Made by a program: the position numbers and the translations under genes. Shown here piece by piece: positions 35,739-46,615 of a stretch of 64,000 nt of DNA. The stretch is from assembly GCF_023065955.2 (NCBI RefSeq), contig NW_026622874.1, positions 10,894,001 through 10,958,000 on the forward strand, in the 5' to 3' direction. Under the pieces are notes generated by a model. That model searched no databases. It was given only the letters and a program-made list of their open reading frames with translations, and was not told the DNA's origin. The stretch's first letter is position 1. Each line of letters opens with the position of its first letter. This DNA is from Ursus arctos. Its lineage: Eukaryota > Chordata > Mammalia > Carnivora > Ursidae.

Positions 35739-35803
35739 CATCTGCATAGCTGAGATTTCAAAACCTGCATCCCGGATAGCCATGAGGATCTTTCCCAGCA
35801 GTC
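35739..35803 (-). CDS. NME7: NME7 internal exon encoding the start of the second NDP-kinase domain (65 bp)
   Basis: After two bases that complete a Gly codon begun in the previous exon, the minus strand reads LLGKILMAIRDAGFEISAMQM, identical as far as I recall to human NME7 at about residues 253-273. It is the NDK-family stretch GxIIxRFExxGFxIxxxKM, just after the KPxA nucleotide-binding segment. The acceptor is TGTATTTTCAG|GA and the donor ATG|GTAAGTAG. At 65 bp it is not a multiple of three, so skipping it would shift the frame, unlike the two exons downstream. The intron to the exon at 33297 is 2,373 bp and carries MIR fragments. The exon with KPHA is not visible up to the right end of the window, so the upstream intron exceeds 28 kb. 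Confidence 0.96.
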
Positions 35804-36119
35804 CTGAAAATACAGAACAAATGGGGGCAAAAATACAAAATTCCCAAGGCATTTTAGTTTCTTAGAAAGGCAAATTTTCTACCTCAAAGTACTTTGCTTA
35901 CACTCTATATGGAGAAATCACATATTTCTTCAAGGGAAACTAAATCCCTAATATCAAGCATCACCAGTAATCATTTGACTCACTTAATAAGTGCTTCAGG
36001 AATATCAACAACGATCCCGAAGATTATGCAAAAAAACCTTTAAGATGCTATGTTGCCTTAAAGCCCCTGAAGTCTAGTGCTGTAGAGAATATGCAAATCA
36101 AACAACTGAAGCTAACATT

Positions 36120-36500
36120 ACAAAAAAATGAAAGGCCAAAGCACCGGATATGGGAGTTCCAAGGATGAGTTCAAGGGAGGAAAATCAAATAATAACTGAA
36201 GGGGTGGCAGAAGCTTTAGGGGAAATGAGAGCATGAATTGGTACTTAAAGCCTGTAGATAGATGGGATTATATGGGGACACAGGTATTAAAGGACAGAAG
36301 GCACAGGTCTGAGAAAATGTGCCCATGTTCACGTGACAGTAAGTAAGGCAGAGAAGAAGGGAAAAAAAAAAAAAGAACAGCTAAAAAGGAAAAGAGACTT
36401 GATCCAAATTAATGAAGGCCTTGGACAGCAACATGAGGAATTTGGTCTTTATCCCACAGATCAGTGCTTTTTATAATAGGGACCGTAGATTCTGGGAATG
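36120..36500 (-). repeat. L2 LINE fragment, antisense
   Basis: AATGAAGGCCTTGGACAGCAACATGAGGAATTTGGTCTTTATCCC is reverse-strand L2 wording, preceded by compatible diverged sequence. The stretch 35804-36119 before it is featureless intron. Confidence 0.65.
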
Positions 36501-36576
36501 TGGGACTGATTTTGAGATTCCATTAGTTTAGTATAAAAATATTCTAAGCTGCTTTTTTTCAAGTCAGTTCTAAAAT

Positions 36577-36625
<49 letters not shown>

Positions 36626-36636
36626 TACACACACCT
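36577..36636 (+). repeat. (TC)n(AC)n compound microsatellite
   Basis: About 12 TC units followed by about 17 AC units with one interruption (CACATACAC). Expected to vary in length. Confidence 0.97.
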
Positions 36637-37479
36637 CATATATTTTGGATGATCTGGATGCTTATTTGGTACCCCAAATCACCAAGGAGTATGTACTTTT
36701 TTTTAACTATCTTACTGCAGCCAGGTAGCGCTATTATGATTGTAGCAAGTTGAAGAATGGGGGAAAAAAAAAGACAATGACAGACCTATTTCTCAAGTGA
36801 TATATTTGAACCAAGTGAAGGCCAAATGGTACCAGAGCATGCTGTAGAAACAAAGGTTCCTCAGAAGTCTGAAGAGTAGAAGAGGCCCAGGCCGACTCAG
36901 AGCACTCTGTTCCATACCCATGACTTGGTGACGGAGTTTTGTCAAACATCCTTTATCTTATCAATGTTGTTAAGTTAAATTTTACTCATTTCATAGTCTT
37001 GTTTGTAATGAATTTGTAAATTGCTTTAGTTATACAGTTGCACGTGCAAAGGTTTATATTTAGTTTTATATTTGGACATATTTAAGTTGCATTATAATTA
37101 CAATAATTCACGTCAACACTGGGGGTCCATCAGAATATTTTTCCTCCAAAGGAAACACTGCCAAAAGAGACAGCCTCTGAAAACGTTGAGCAGAACACAG
37201 GACAAAATAGTGTTTTAGGAAGATTATTGATACAATAATGACAGGCAAGCTGGTCTGAAAAAAGGGAATAAAAGAAAAACAAAGGCTTTTGAAACCATCT
37301 AGCAGGGTCACTGGACTTGGATGGCAGCACTAGAGAAAGAAGTAATGAATATAAGACATTTCGAAACAAGAACTAATAGGACTAAACTGGATGCAGAATG
37401 TGAAGATGAAGGAATATAGGTTGACTGAAAGATGGATAGCATCTTTCAGAAGAAAACAACTAATAAAAATAAATTGATT
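36637..37479. other. unassigned intronic sequence
   Basis: No family or exon recognised. A poly-A-like run lies at 36762-36771. Confidence 0.35.
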
Positions 37480-37890
37480 AATCTCCTGGGGAAGGTCATC
37501 AAGATGGCATGACTGCCAGTTGACCAGGGAGCTGGACCCAGGCACTGGAGGGCTCCCCACCACCTTCCCTGCCCTTGGAATGTGGGTTCTTTTTGCCTTT
37601 CCCACTCCCAGAGGCTGCTCCAAGGACAACAGCCTTGAGATAATGATGCATGGTACTGCACGGTATGTGTGACGGAACCCAGTTAAGACCTCTAGAGAAA
37701 GTTTTAAGATTTGGCAGGTGGGTGCAGGTATCCACTTGCCCTGCTGCTGCCCAAGACAAGCTTTGTATATAAGTTTCCTTGCTTATTAATGCGACCACCT
37801 ACTAACCTGTAGTGGCCTTCCTGTTTCTTCAGTCTTTCCCTGCCCTCTGAGTTCAGGGCCCAGTTTCAGATTACACTCAGAAAGCTTCTA
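37480..37890 (+). mobile_element. solo LTR-like sequence
   Basis: GC-richer than its surroundings, with a TATA-like TGTATATAAG at about 37765. Thirty or so bases later come TTATTAATGCGACCACC and then the retroviral-LTR style ending TCTTCAGTCTTTCCCTGCCCTCTGAG. This fits the U3/R/U5 layout of a mammalian ERV LTR. I cannot name the family, there are no internal viral genes beside it, and the ends are approximate. Confidence 0.45.
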
Positions 37891-38382
37891 AGGAGGTTAT
37901 GAACCAACAATTAAGGAAAAAGACTGAATTATTTTGAACGTAGAAACAGAATTTTAAAAGAGAACACTGATCAGTATTTGAGAAGAGAGCATATCCAATG
38001 GCTAAAAGAAGATTGATGAATGAGTGAATAAACTCCCTACACAAAATAGGTGATAAGGGATTGCATTCCAATAGCTACACAGGTAGAAGGCTATAATGAG
38101 GTGTGCAGACAGGCAGAGCTGAAATGATGAGAACAGAGGTCTGCTTGTTTGACAAAAAGAAGAGGAAAAGCAAAAAAATGAAAAACAAAAATAAAACCTG
38201 TTAGGAATGAGTTTTGAGAAAATATCTAAAGTTTGGAAATTAAGAATGAAAATGAATAAAGAAAGATATATGAAGAGAGATGTATAGGAAAAGAAAGAAG
38301 AAAAATATTACAGTAGTATCACCATATCAAACAGAGGGGAAAATTCTTAGAACAGAGGGACAGTCAAGAATTAAAGGAGATT

Positions 38383-38441
38383 CTAAGGATAGACTGTATG
38401 GTGACTAGCATAACATAATAAAAAATTATTATTAAAAAAAA
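38383..38441 (+). mobile_element. minimal LINE-1 insertion (59 bp of the 3' end)
   Basis: Contains only the last L1 bases, GACTGTATGGTGACTAGCATAACATAATA in two short pieces, then AAAAATTATTATT and an A run. It is flanked by the perfect 17-bp duplication AAGAATTAAAGGAGATT at 38366-38382 and 38442-38458. Confidence 0.95.
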
Positions 38442-38714
38442 AAGAATTAAAGGAGATTAAGGACCGTGGGAGTGGAGATAAAACCTTCAGCATAAGCAGG
38501 ACAGTATGTTGACATTAAAGACATTTAAAAAGGCTGTAGCAACAGAGAGTTAGGAAAAAGAAGTTAGATAACCCACTAAAAATCTGTACCAAAGACTAAG
38601 ATGACTATGGGTATGAGAATCTTAACCAAAATTCCAAGTCTTTAATCAACAGGAAAAAATATTAGGAAAGAAAGAAGTAGATTAGGAATTACTAAGGACT
38701 GAACTCTTTAATAT

Positions 38715-38870
38715 GAATTTATACCATTTAATCCTTAAAGCAACACTCAAACAGAGGCTACTATTCCACTATAAAGATGAGAATATATCAGGTTTTAGAT
38801 AACAGATAATTTGCCTGAAATCATAAAGTAGTGTATCTCCAAATCTGTCTTTCTGCAAGTCTAGTAAGAA
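38715..38870 (-). repeat. MIR SINE relic, antisense
   Basis: ACCATTTAATCCTTAAAGCAACACTC, ACTATAAAGATGAGAATATATCAGG and ATTTGCCTGAAATCATAAAGTAGTG follow reverse MIR order. Confidence 0.75.
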
Positions 38871-38929
38871 AAAATAAATGCGTATGTGAAAGCCAGATAT
38901 ATAAAATTCACTGGACAATATAGGACCAT

Positions 38930-39015
38930 GATCATTTTAGTTCTCATTGTATCTCCAGTGTCTAGCATTGTTCTGGCATGTAGTAAGTGTTTAACAAATA
39001 CTGTTTACTGAATTA
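38930..39015 (+). repeat. L2 LINE 3'-end relic
   Basis: TTGTATCTCCAGTGTCTAGCATTGTTCTGGCATGTAGTAAGTGTTTAACAAATACTG is the L2 terminus. Confidence 0.8.
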
Positions 39016-39489
39016 AGAAATAACCAAAGAGACATGCAATCATAGCTTTGATGCAAACTCAGGGAACTCCAAGGGTCTTCAGAGCACAATTTGAAAATAC
39101 TAGCAAATTACAAAGGAGTAACTGAAGTTAGAGAGAGGGAAAAGGATTATTTAAAAATGTTGGCTTGATGATCTGAGAAAAAAAAGTTCATACTTACTTC
39201 ATGCCATATACAAACAGTAACTGAAAATGAATTTAAGGTAAATGTAAAAGAAAAAAAATTGGTTAGAGAAATACATTGGTGGCTATTTTCTTCTCATGAT
39301 AAAGGTACACTTTTTAAATATAAAAGGAAAAAAAAAAGAGTTCTGTTTTTGCTATGGTTGAGTAGCTCCTATTGGAATAACCTTCCCTCAGAAAAAAACA
39401 TAAAAACACAACCACCTGGAGGCACTGAGCGGGTTCCCTGTTTTTTTGCAGTGGTCAACTTGAGGGAAAGCCATAGTCTGCACTAAAAC
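39016..39489. other. unassigned intronic sequence
   Basis: No repeat or exon recognised; A-rich. A 75-codon plus-strand frame at 39259-39486 has no supporting context. Confidence 0.4.
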
Positions 39490-41059
39490 TCTGACTGAAA
39501 GCCCACAGAATTAGCAAACTGAAAGAACTAGAAGACAAGGTGTAGGCAACCACGGACACTGGAAAGTGAGTAGACAATCCCAGATAAAAGAAAATCCAGA
39601 GAGAAAAGCCTGACTTGTGCATATAAACATTGCTCAAATCTTGGAAAAACTGAAGCATTCATATATGGAGCAGACTCCAAGAAACCCAGCTAAGATTAAA
39701 TTAACTGAATGGAGTTTTGAGTTACTACCCAACAAAGTGAAAACAGAGATTGATTGCCTGATCAATTCAGCAAGTTTACTGGTTGCATTTAAAGTACCAA
39801 TATATCTTTGAAGAAGATGACAACATCTAGAATTTTGTAATATCTCATTCACAATATTCAGGATATGATCCAAAATTATTTGACATATGAGGACACAGAA
39901 AAACATGACCTACCCCTAAGACGAAAGAGAATCAATGAAGACCAACCTCAAATGACCCAGATGTTACAATTAAAAAAAAAAAAAGATTTTAAAGTAACTG
40001 TGATAATTGCTTAAAGAATAAAAGAAAAATATACTCAAAATACATGAAAAGATAGGAAATCTCAACAGGGATTAAGAACTGCAAAAGAATCAAATGAGAA
40101 ATACATCTGATCTACAAAATTCAGAGTAGAGACTTAAGAGCAGAAAAAATTTCAACGTAGAATGAGTCAATCTGAAGACAGATCAACAGAAATCATCCCA
40201 TTTGAAGAAAGGATAGACAATTTTTGAAAAACAATGAACAGAATAGCAGGATGAAACAATACCAAAAAGTCTAATATACATGCAATAGGAGTCTAAAATA
40301 AGACAGAAAATATTTAGAGATCTAATGGCTGATTTTTTTCCAAATTTGTTGACCTACTGAATCTAAATTTGTGCTTTTTACCAATCACAAGCAGATTTTT
40401 TTTAAATAAAGAAAACAACCAGGCACATCATCGTCCAGCTGCTAATAATCAAAAATAAACTCTTGAGAGCAGCCAGAGAAAATGACTCATTGTATACAGG
40501 GAATAACAATTTCAATGACTGCTGACTTCTCTTAAGAAAAAGGGAGGCCAGTAGACAGCTGAACATTTTTAATGTGCTGAAAGAAAAACAAACTGTCAAT
40601 TTGAAATTCTATGCTTAGCACTTCAAGAATCATGGTAAAATAAAGACACTTTGAGATAAAAGAACACTGAAGGAATTTGTTTTCACCAAACTCATACTTC
40701 AAGAAATGTTAATGGAAGTTATTTAAGTTGAAGGAAAATGAAACAAGATTAAAAATAGGATCTTCAGGAGAAATGATGAGCATAATTAAAGGTAAATATG
40801 TGGGTAAATACAAAAGACTATTTTTTCCTCTTAATTTCTCTAAAATACATATGCCTGATTGAAGCAAAAGTTTTAACATTGTTTTGTAGGTTTTAAAATG
40901 CATGTGAATGTAATACATTTCAGAAATATAACATAAACCAGGTAAAGGGAGAAAATGGGCCTTTACAACTGAAAAATTTCCACATTTTATGTGAAATAGT
41001 ATAACATCAACACATTTTAAATAGACTGAAAATTCAGGATGTATACTTTAATCCTTACA
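39490..41059 (+). mobile_element. ancient L1ME/HAL1-like LINE-1, ORF1 region
   Basis: ACCTCAAATGACCCAGATGTTACAATT, GATTTTAAAGTAACTGTGATAATTGC, then CAGGCACATCATCGTCCAGCTGC and GAGAGCAGCCAGAGAAAATGACTC, then TCAAGAAATGTTAATGGAAG, are old L1 ORF1 blocks in order. No intact frame. Continues after a MER5A and a SINE at 41520. Confidence 0.75.
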
Positions 41060-41258
41060 AAAGTGGTTTTCAAAAAATAGTCCTCAAATAAGCCACATCA
41101 ACATTACCCAGGAACTTGTTAGAAGTGCAAATTCTCAGGACCAACACTCGACCCAATGAATCAGAATCTCAGTGAGTGGAGACCAGAAATCATTGCTTTA
41201 ATAGACCCTCCATGTGATTCTGTTATACGCTGAAATTTGAGACCCAAAGTCCTTGCAT
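41060..41258 (+). mobile_element. MER5A hAT-Charlie MITE
   Basis: GTGGTTTTCAAAAAATAGTCCTCAAATAAGC, ACCCAGGAACTTGTTAGAAGTGCAAATTCTCAGG, TGAATCAGAATCTCAGTGAGTGG, ending ACGCTGAAATTTGAGACC. Near complete, inserted in the L1ME element. Confidence 0.93.
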
Positions 41259-41276
41259 AACCACTAAAAAAAAAGA

Positions 41277-41279
41277 AAC

Positions 41280-41330
<51 letters not shown>

Positions 41331-41332
41331 AA
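41277..41332 (+). repeat. (GAAA)n microsatellite
   Basis: About 13 GAAA units. It abuts the antisense SINE on its left, but on the A-rich plus strand, so it is not simply that SINE's tail. Confidence 0.95.
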
Positions 41333-41508
41333 AGATTTATTTTATTTATTTATTTGAGAGAGTGAGAGAAAGCATGAGCTGGGGAGAGAGAAAGGGACAA
41401 GCAGACTCCCCCCTGAGCAGGGAGCCCAATGCAGGGCTCGATCCCAGGACCCTGGGATCACAACTTGAGCCAGCAGACACTTAACCCACTGAGCCACCCA
41501 GGTGGCCC
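41333..41508 (-). mobile_element. Can-SINE (SINEC), antisense
   Basis: GATTTATTTTATTTATTTATTTGAGAG at left, CTGAGCAGGGAGCCCAATG, CAGGACCCTGGGATCACAAC, and head CTGAGCCACCCAGGTGGCCC at right. Confidence 0.95.
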
Positions 41509-41519
41509 AAGAAAAAAAA

Positions 41520-41885
41520 GACTTATATTTAAAAAGCCCATGAATAAATTAAAATGGGATTCTTAGAAATATCAATTAATCCAAAAGAAGAAAGGATAAA
41601 GATCAAAAAGGGGGAGGGGGAATAGAAAACAAATAATAAAATAGTAAACCTAAAAGCAATCATATCAATAATTACATTAAATGTTAGTGAACTAAAAATA
41701 TCCATTTAAGGCAGAGATTTTAGATGTACTAACAAAATAAGATCCAATTATATGCTATCAACAGAAAACCACATTTAAATATAAAGGCACAGGTAGGTTG
41801 AAAATAAATGATGGAAAAAGATACCATGTAAATAATAGGTACAACAAAGCTGGAATGGTTATATTAATTTCAGATAAAGGAGAAT
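41520..41885 (+). mobile_element. ancient L1ME-like LINE-1, ORF2 start region
   Basis: AATAATTACATTAAATGTTAGTGAAC, AGATCCAATTATATGCTATC, GGAATGGTTATATTAATTTCAGATAAAG are old L1 ORF2 endonuclease-region blocks. It continues the element of 39490-41059. Confidence 0.78.
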
Positions 41886-42126
41886 GTATAATGTCCTAAG
41901 AAGATAAATGTCCTAAGAGGCATTCAGGAGACAGTACTTTAGACAGAGAGCTGGAAGAAGATGGATGTTCAAGACAAACAGAGCACTGAGCAAAGGTATG
42001 AGGATATAAAGCAGGCATGGTTCTTCTGGTGGAGGGGAAATCAGACAGGAGAGAAGGCAGGGGAGGTGGCAGAAGCCATACAACAGAAGGACTTATAGAC
42101 CATATTTAGAGGTTTGGGTTTTATCC
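41886..42126 (-). repeat. L2 LINE fragment, antisense
   Basis: Contains GCACTGAGCAAAGGTATGAGGATATAAAGCAGGCATGG, then GACCATATTTAGAGGTTTGGGTTTTATCC, in reverse L2 order. It ends where the hAT relic begins. Confidence 0.75.
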
Positions 42127-43830
42127 AATAGGACAGGAGTTCTCACAACTTTTGGTCCCATGGACACTTGAGCTTTTAGAAATTATTAAAGACTCTAAAA
42201 AGCTTATACTTATATAGGTTTTATCTATCTATATTTATTTGCTATAAATGAACAAATTTAAGAAAAAAACTAAGAAAATTCTTAAATATTTATTAATTTA
42301 AATATAACAAAAATTCTTTACATGGTGACATAACATTTTGTGAGAAAAATGACTATATTTTCCAAAAAAAAATAATAAGAAGACTCGCATTGTTTTACAT
42401 TTTCAAAAATCTCCTTAATGTCTAACTCAATAAAAAGCAGCTGTGTTCTTACAACTGTCTCAGCTTTCAATCTGCTGCTATGCGTTGCTTTGGTTAAAGT
42501 ATATTTAGTTAGAAAATAGTGAAGTATTTTAATAGCCTTTAATATAAACGTATACATTCTTCTTTATTTGACATACGGTATTTTCTTAAAAGCTCACTGA
42601 AACACATAATTTCAAACTTTACCAATGAATTTTTTTTTACTCTATTACATTAAAATCCACTGGTCTATTGTATAATTTGAAGGAATCTTTTACCCATGCA
42701 TGATTTTGTAATATCACATATTGATCATTTGGAAACTATTAGTTCACTGAGTTATGCGGATCTTCCAAATGCTGACTATTTTCATTACGTCAGGACAAAA
42801 GAAATCACATTTGTTAACATCACCACCAATTTCATCAGAATAGTCTGTAAGTTATGAGGAAACTGTCAAGCTTACGGTGGTAAATACAGTTTTGCAAGAT
42901 CCTAATTATGATTTTCATTTATCATTTTATCTTCTCCGGGATTTTTATCTTTGGCAACAACTTTTGCCAGTTGTCATTTCTTTGAAATAACAGGCCTATT
43001 TATTTCAAGAAAAATTCACACCAAATACCCAAGTTTGAATAACCATACTTTGTCAGTCATTCTTTAAAGCAAACATGACATTCCATGCAAAAGCCCTCTA
43101 GTTGAGCTCACAACTCAAACACCTATATAAGTACTTTTCCTAAAGATCACATTATATTTCAGTATGGAGCAAAAGTGTTTTATATATACTTCCCATGTCT
43201 TCACACACGATATTAAAAAGACATATACTTGAAGGTCAAGAATTAATAAAATTAATAATTTTCACTGCTTCATCAAGGACATTCTAAAATGAAAGTGGAC
43301 CTTTTTTTTCCTGCAAGCACACGATAGTTAAAAATACAGTGACTCCTAGTCCATAGCACAGTTTGCTACCACTACTTCATTTTGCTAAGGTACCAGCAGT
43401 TTTATCTACCATTGGTTTTGCACCATTAGTGCAAATGTCACCACATTTTAAAAGGCAAATATGAAATAGATTTCATCTCACGGGTACCTCAAAGGGTCTT
43501 ATTTGTTATAATAAAGAAAACGCTTTACATGATTATATAAGAATCCTGATCTAAAGATGAAAGCAGTATTAAGCCCCATGCATTGATCAATACCAAGAGA
43601 AACCAACAATCTACATCTATTTATGAAAATAGATTTCATCTCACGGGTACCTCAAAGGGTCTTATTTGTTATAATAAAGAAAACGCTTTACATGATTATA
43701 TAAGAATCCTGATCTAAAGATGAAAGCAGTATTAAGCCCCATGCATTGATCAATACCAAGAGAAACCAACAATCTACATCTATCATAAATCTATAATCAC
43801 ATTAAACCATGCTCCGTGAAATGTACCACT
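42127..43830. mobile_element. hAT-type DNA transposon relic (Zaphod / hAT-Tip100-like)
   Basis: Begins CAGGAGTTCTCACAACTTTTGGTCCCATGGAC, a typical hAT terminal region. It continues with internal sequence (TTACCCATGCATGATTTTGTAATATC, GTTATGCGGATCTTCCAAATGCTGAC) that I recall from an autonomous mammalian hAT-Tip100 family. Roughly 1.7 kb with no intact transposase frame. Carries a perfect 163-bp tandem duplication near its right end. The family name is from memory. Confidence 0.6.
43461..43783. repeat. perfect 163-bp tandem duplication (two copies)
   Basis: AGATTTCATCTCACGGGTAC starts at 43468 and again at 43631. The two copies appear identical to the end of CAATCTACATCTAT (43620 and 43783), with only the junction (ATGAAATAGA versus ATGAAAATAGA) differing. 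They lie inside a much-diverged hAT relic. Confidence 0.96.
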
Positions 43831-44261
43831 TGAACAGAATAATTCTATTCACAGATAAATAATAAAAAAGATAGTTCAAGTAACATTGCCATTCTGCCAA
43901 GAACAGTCAGACGTGAGTCAAAGATATTGCTTTTTTTATATTCAGTTGGTTCTGTGTGGAGGCAGGATAGAGAGGCATTTAAGAAACCTGTTCTGTGTTT
44001 AACAGCTTGAAACAACAAACTGTCAATAACCATATGTCCTTCACTTTGTTCTAGATAGAAAATGTTCAGATGACTGAACAAATAACAATAACTATGTAAA
44101 TGAAGTAGCAAAAAGAAAAAAAAAAAGTAAAATTGCACTCCATGAAGCAAACAAGTTCAAAAGGGTCAAACAAAGCAGACTGCTTTTTTTATTTGGCTGG
44201 TATTTGCATAGCTAATTTGTTTTTTAATGGTTTGCTTATGACTCCATGAATGCTCTTAAAT
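43831..44261. other. unassigned intronic sequence
   Basis: No repeat or exon recognised; AT-rich with an A run at 44108-44127. Confidence 0.35.
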
Positions 44262-44370
44262 TTTTTGAATGTCAAATCACCTCTCCATCTCCACTCCCAG
44301 TGCCTTAGTTCACATCCTTATACCTTTCACTTGGATTGTTCAAAAGCCTCTTAATAATTGGCCACGCTGT
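44262..44370 (+). repeat. probable L2 LINE fragment
   Basis: CAGTGCCTTAGTTCACATCCTTATACC, CACTTGGATTGTTCAAAAGCCTCTTAATAATTGG parallels the L2 block that also appears near 4905-4945. Weak. Confidence 0.5.
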
Positions 44371-44827
44371 ATGCAATCATCAATATCGGACATCTATTGC
44401 TTTGTTTTTCTAAAAACTCTTGTTTTTCCTGGAATTTGAAGCCCCTATCCTCTTTTAGAAAAACTGATCTCACCAGTCATTTGATTAGAAAGGGAGCTGC
44501 CTGCCATCTTCCTATACTATTCTATGACCATGGTCTCAGTACGTAGTCAAGAGGTGGCAGCAGACCTTTTAGCACTCTGCTAGGGCCAGAGTAATTCACA
44601 TAGGGATGGGACTATGTTCATAAGTATGTGAGCCCTGCACTGCTGGCAACTGTCCCTCTCTCCCAAGGTGCTGGGCAAAGCTTATTTAAGAGCATGAAGC
44701 TGACAGTCAAGAGAAGCAAATATAAAATCCAGAGAGAAGAGCGATGCTGACCAAATCTCTGTTTAGAGTCCTCCCTAAGCCTAGTCCAGTCTCTGCCCTT
44801 CTTCCAGCAGAACAGTTAAATGAGAAG
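44371..44827. other. unassigned intronic sequence
   Basis: No repeat or exon recognised. A 62-codon frame overlaps its start (44358-44546) but has no splice context. Confidence 0.35.
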
Positions 44828-44967
44828 GAATTAGGGGATTCAAGCTAGGATTCCATCAGCTGTGCTAACAGTGTCCTCATTAGACCACCTTACTTACATA
44901 AGAGAGGATATACTGCAGCCTGAGCAAGAAAGGTGGTAGTAGGAAGGGCGGAAAAAGAGGAAACAGT
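44828..44967 (-). repeat. 140-bp inverted repeat, left arm
   Basis: Its reverse complement aligns without gaps to 46616-46755 with 121 of 140 identical bases by hand count; 15 of the 19 differences are transitions. On the minus strand it carries a pyrimidine tract, TTGCTCAG, 22 bases, then GTAAGTAAG. The parent family was not recognised. Confidence 0.93.
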
Positions 44968-45990
44968 TTAAAAAAAAAAAAAGTGTGATATTCCAATGTG
45001 TGATAAAAGAGGATTTGTAGACAACAACAAATATCCTGGAAAAAAATCCTAGGCATGGCCAAATGATCAGTAAGTGGGATTAGAAGATGACCCCTCCCTC
45101 TGTCCACAAAGTTCATAAAATGATCATGGTTGGAAAGTATAAGAGAAGAAACTGATAATATAATATTCAGGTACATTGACGTTCAAATAGTATTTTTAGA
45201 AATAGTAGACTTACCCATTCAAATTAAAACTGGCTTGTACCAAATAGGGAAACAAAAATGCAAGGCAACTGAACAAAATAGGCACTTTAACACCAATTGG
45301 TATCAACAAGCAAAAAGGCAGAGCAAAAATTTTCATGCTACATTTTCATATTAAATCACATGACACAGCGGGTACCACTTGGAAGAAAACAAACTGGCAC
45401 CAGGCTTATATGATCCGGGATGGATACACAGGTGCCAGATAAAGTAGCCCAGGTCACCAAAGCAGGTATAATGGGGGACAGATATAACAAGGGGCTAACA
45501 TAATTTCCAAGACTTATCTGGGTATGGAAGCAGCAACATTATGAGTCTTGGGAATTGGGACAAGCTTCTCCCAAGAATTACTGTGAAAATCCAGCTTGAA
45601 TACATAATGGAAACAAATGAAGATGGGACTTTTTCAGTTTTAAATAACTACGTAAGTTGTATATAGTTTTGAGAATCTATTGCTTCTCCCTCCGATCTGG
45701 TATCTGATCAGGGTCCACAAATCAATGTTAGCAGATTTGCCTTGATTTGGCTCTGTTACCTATCATCATCACCCCTACAAGGAAGGGGTGATGAGTATTG
45801 TTCAAAACAGCCCAGAGTTAAAAATGAGTTATTCTCTCTCTCCTTATAGCTGCCAAGGACGGGTGAAACCTCCCACAGTATGGCATAGAAGAGGAAGATT
45901 ATCTACACCTACACATGAGAGATTTGGCCACGGGCTAAGTATCAATTTGCTCTCCAGGCCACAGATGTTTACATTTTGGGAAATAATCCA
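44968..45990. other. unassigned intronic sequence between the inverted-repeat arms
   Basis: About 1 kb with no recognised repeat. It is GC-richer around 45360-45600 and 45780-45960, which may be an undiagnosed old element. Confidence 0.35.
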
Positions 45991-45994
45991 GTTT

Positions 45995-46170
45995 GGAAAG
46001 CTCTCTCCTGGCCTATCTCAGTTTAATCTCGATATGGTCTCAGTTTCTTTCTTCATTTGCAAAAAGTGTAGTTCCTCCCTCGTAGGGGTGTTATGAGGAT
46101 TAAATGTGTCTTTATATGTAAAATGCCTAGACCAGCCAGTGGCAGACAACAGCACTGTTAGGTAATGTTA
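45995..46170 (+). repeat. MIR SINE relic
   Basis: GTCTCAGTTTCTTTCTTCATTTGCAAAAAGTG, GTAGGGGTGTTATGAGGATTAAATGTG, and AAAATGCCTAGACCAGCCAGTGG are the forward 3' half of MIR. Confidence 0.88.
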
Positions 46171-46615
46171 GCAGTCATAGATAATAACTGTCACAAGCGA
46201 ATTAGTATAAATTCAGCTGAATACTTAGCTTTGCTTATAGAATTAGCATGAATCTAATTTTAGCAGTTCTGTTGAAATGCAAGTATTTTATACCTCCCAT
46301 TTCACAAGAAACACTGCGCCTCCAAGACATCTCAAGGAGGCTGATGCTAGTGTCCAGGTCATTACACCTAATGAGATGGCTGCACTGATGGATGAGAAAT
46401 AAATAACCAGGGTCACAGCAACACCAGCTGCAGGCACAGCAGAGCCTGACAGACACACTGATTCTCAAGAGAAGAAAAGGCACTGTTGTAGATGCCAGCA
46501 GTACCTGGCAAACACAGTGATTCATGCTAACAGTAGATCAGAGCAAGAAAAGAAGGGAGGAGGAGGTCCTCACATGGCAGCTAACATGTGCTCTCTCTTC
46601 CACTATCTCTCTTCC
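46171..46615. other. unassigned intronic sequence
   Basis: No recognised repeat. The 96-codon minus frame at 46235-46525 is not supported. Confidence 0.35.

Noticed and set aside
45200..45240. ACTTAC at 45209 suggesting a minus-strand splice donor
   Set aside because: The adjacent translation does not match NME7, and no acceptor with a matching frame is evident.
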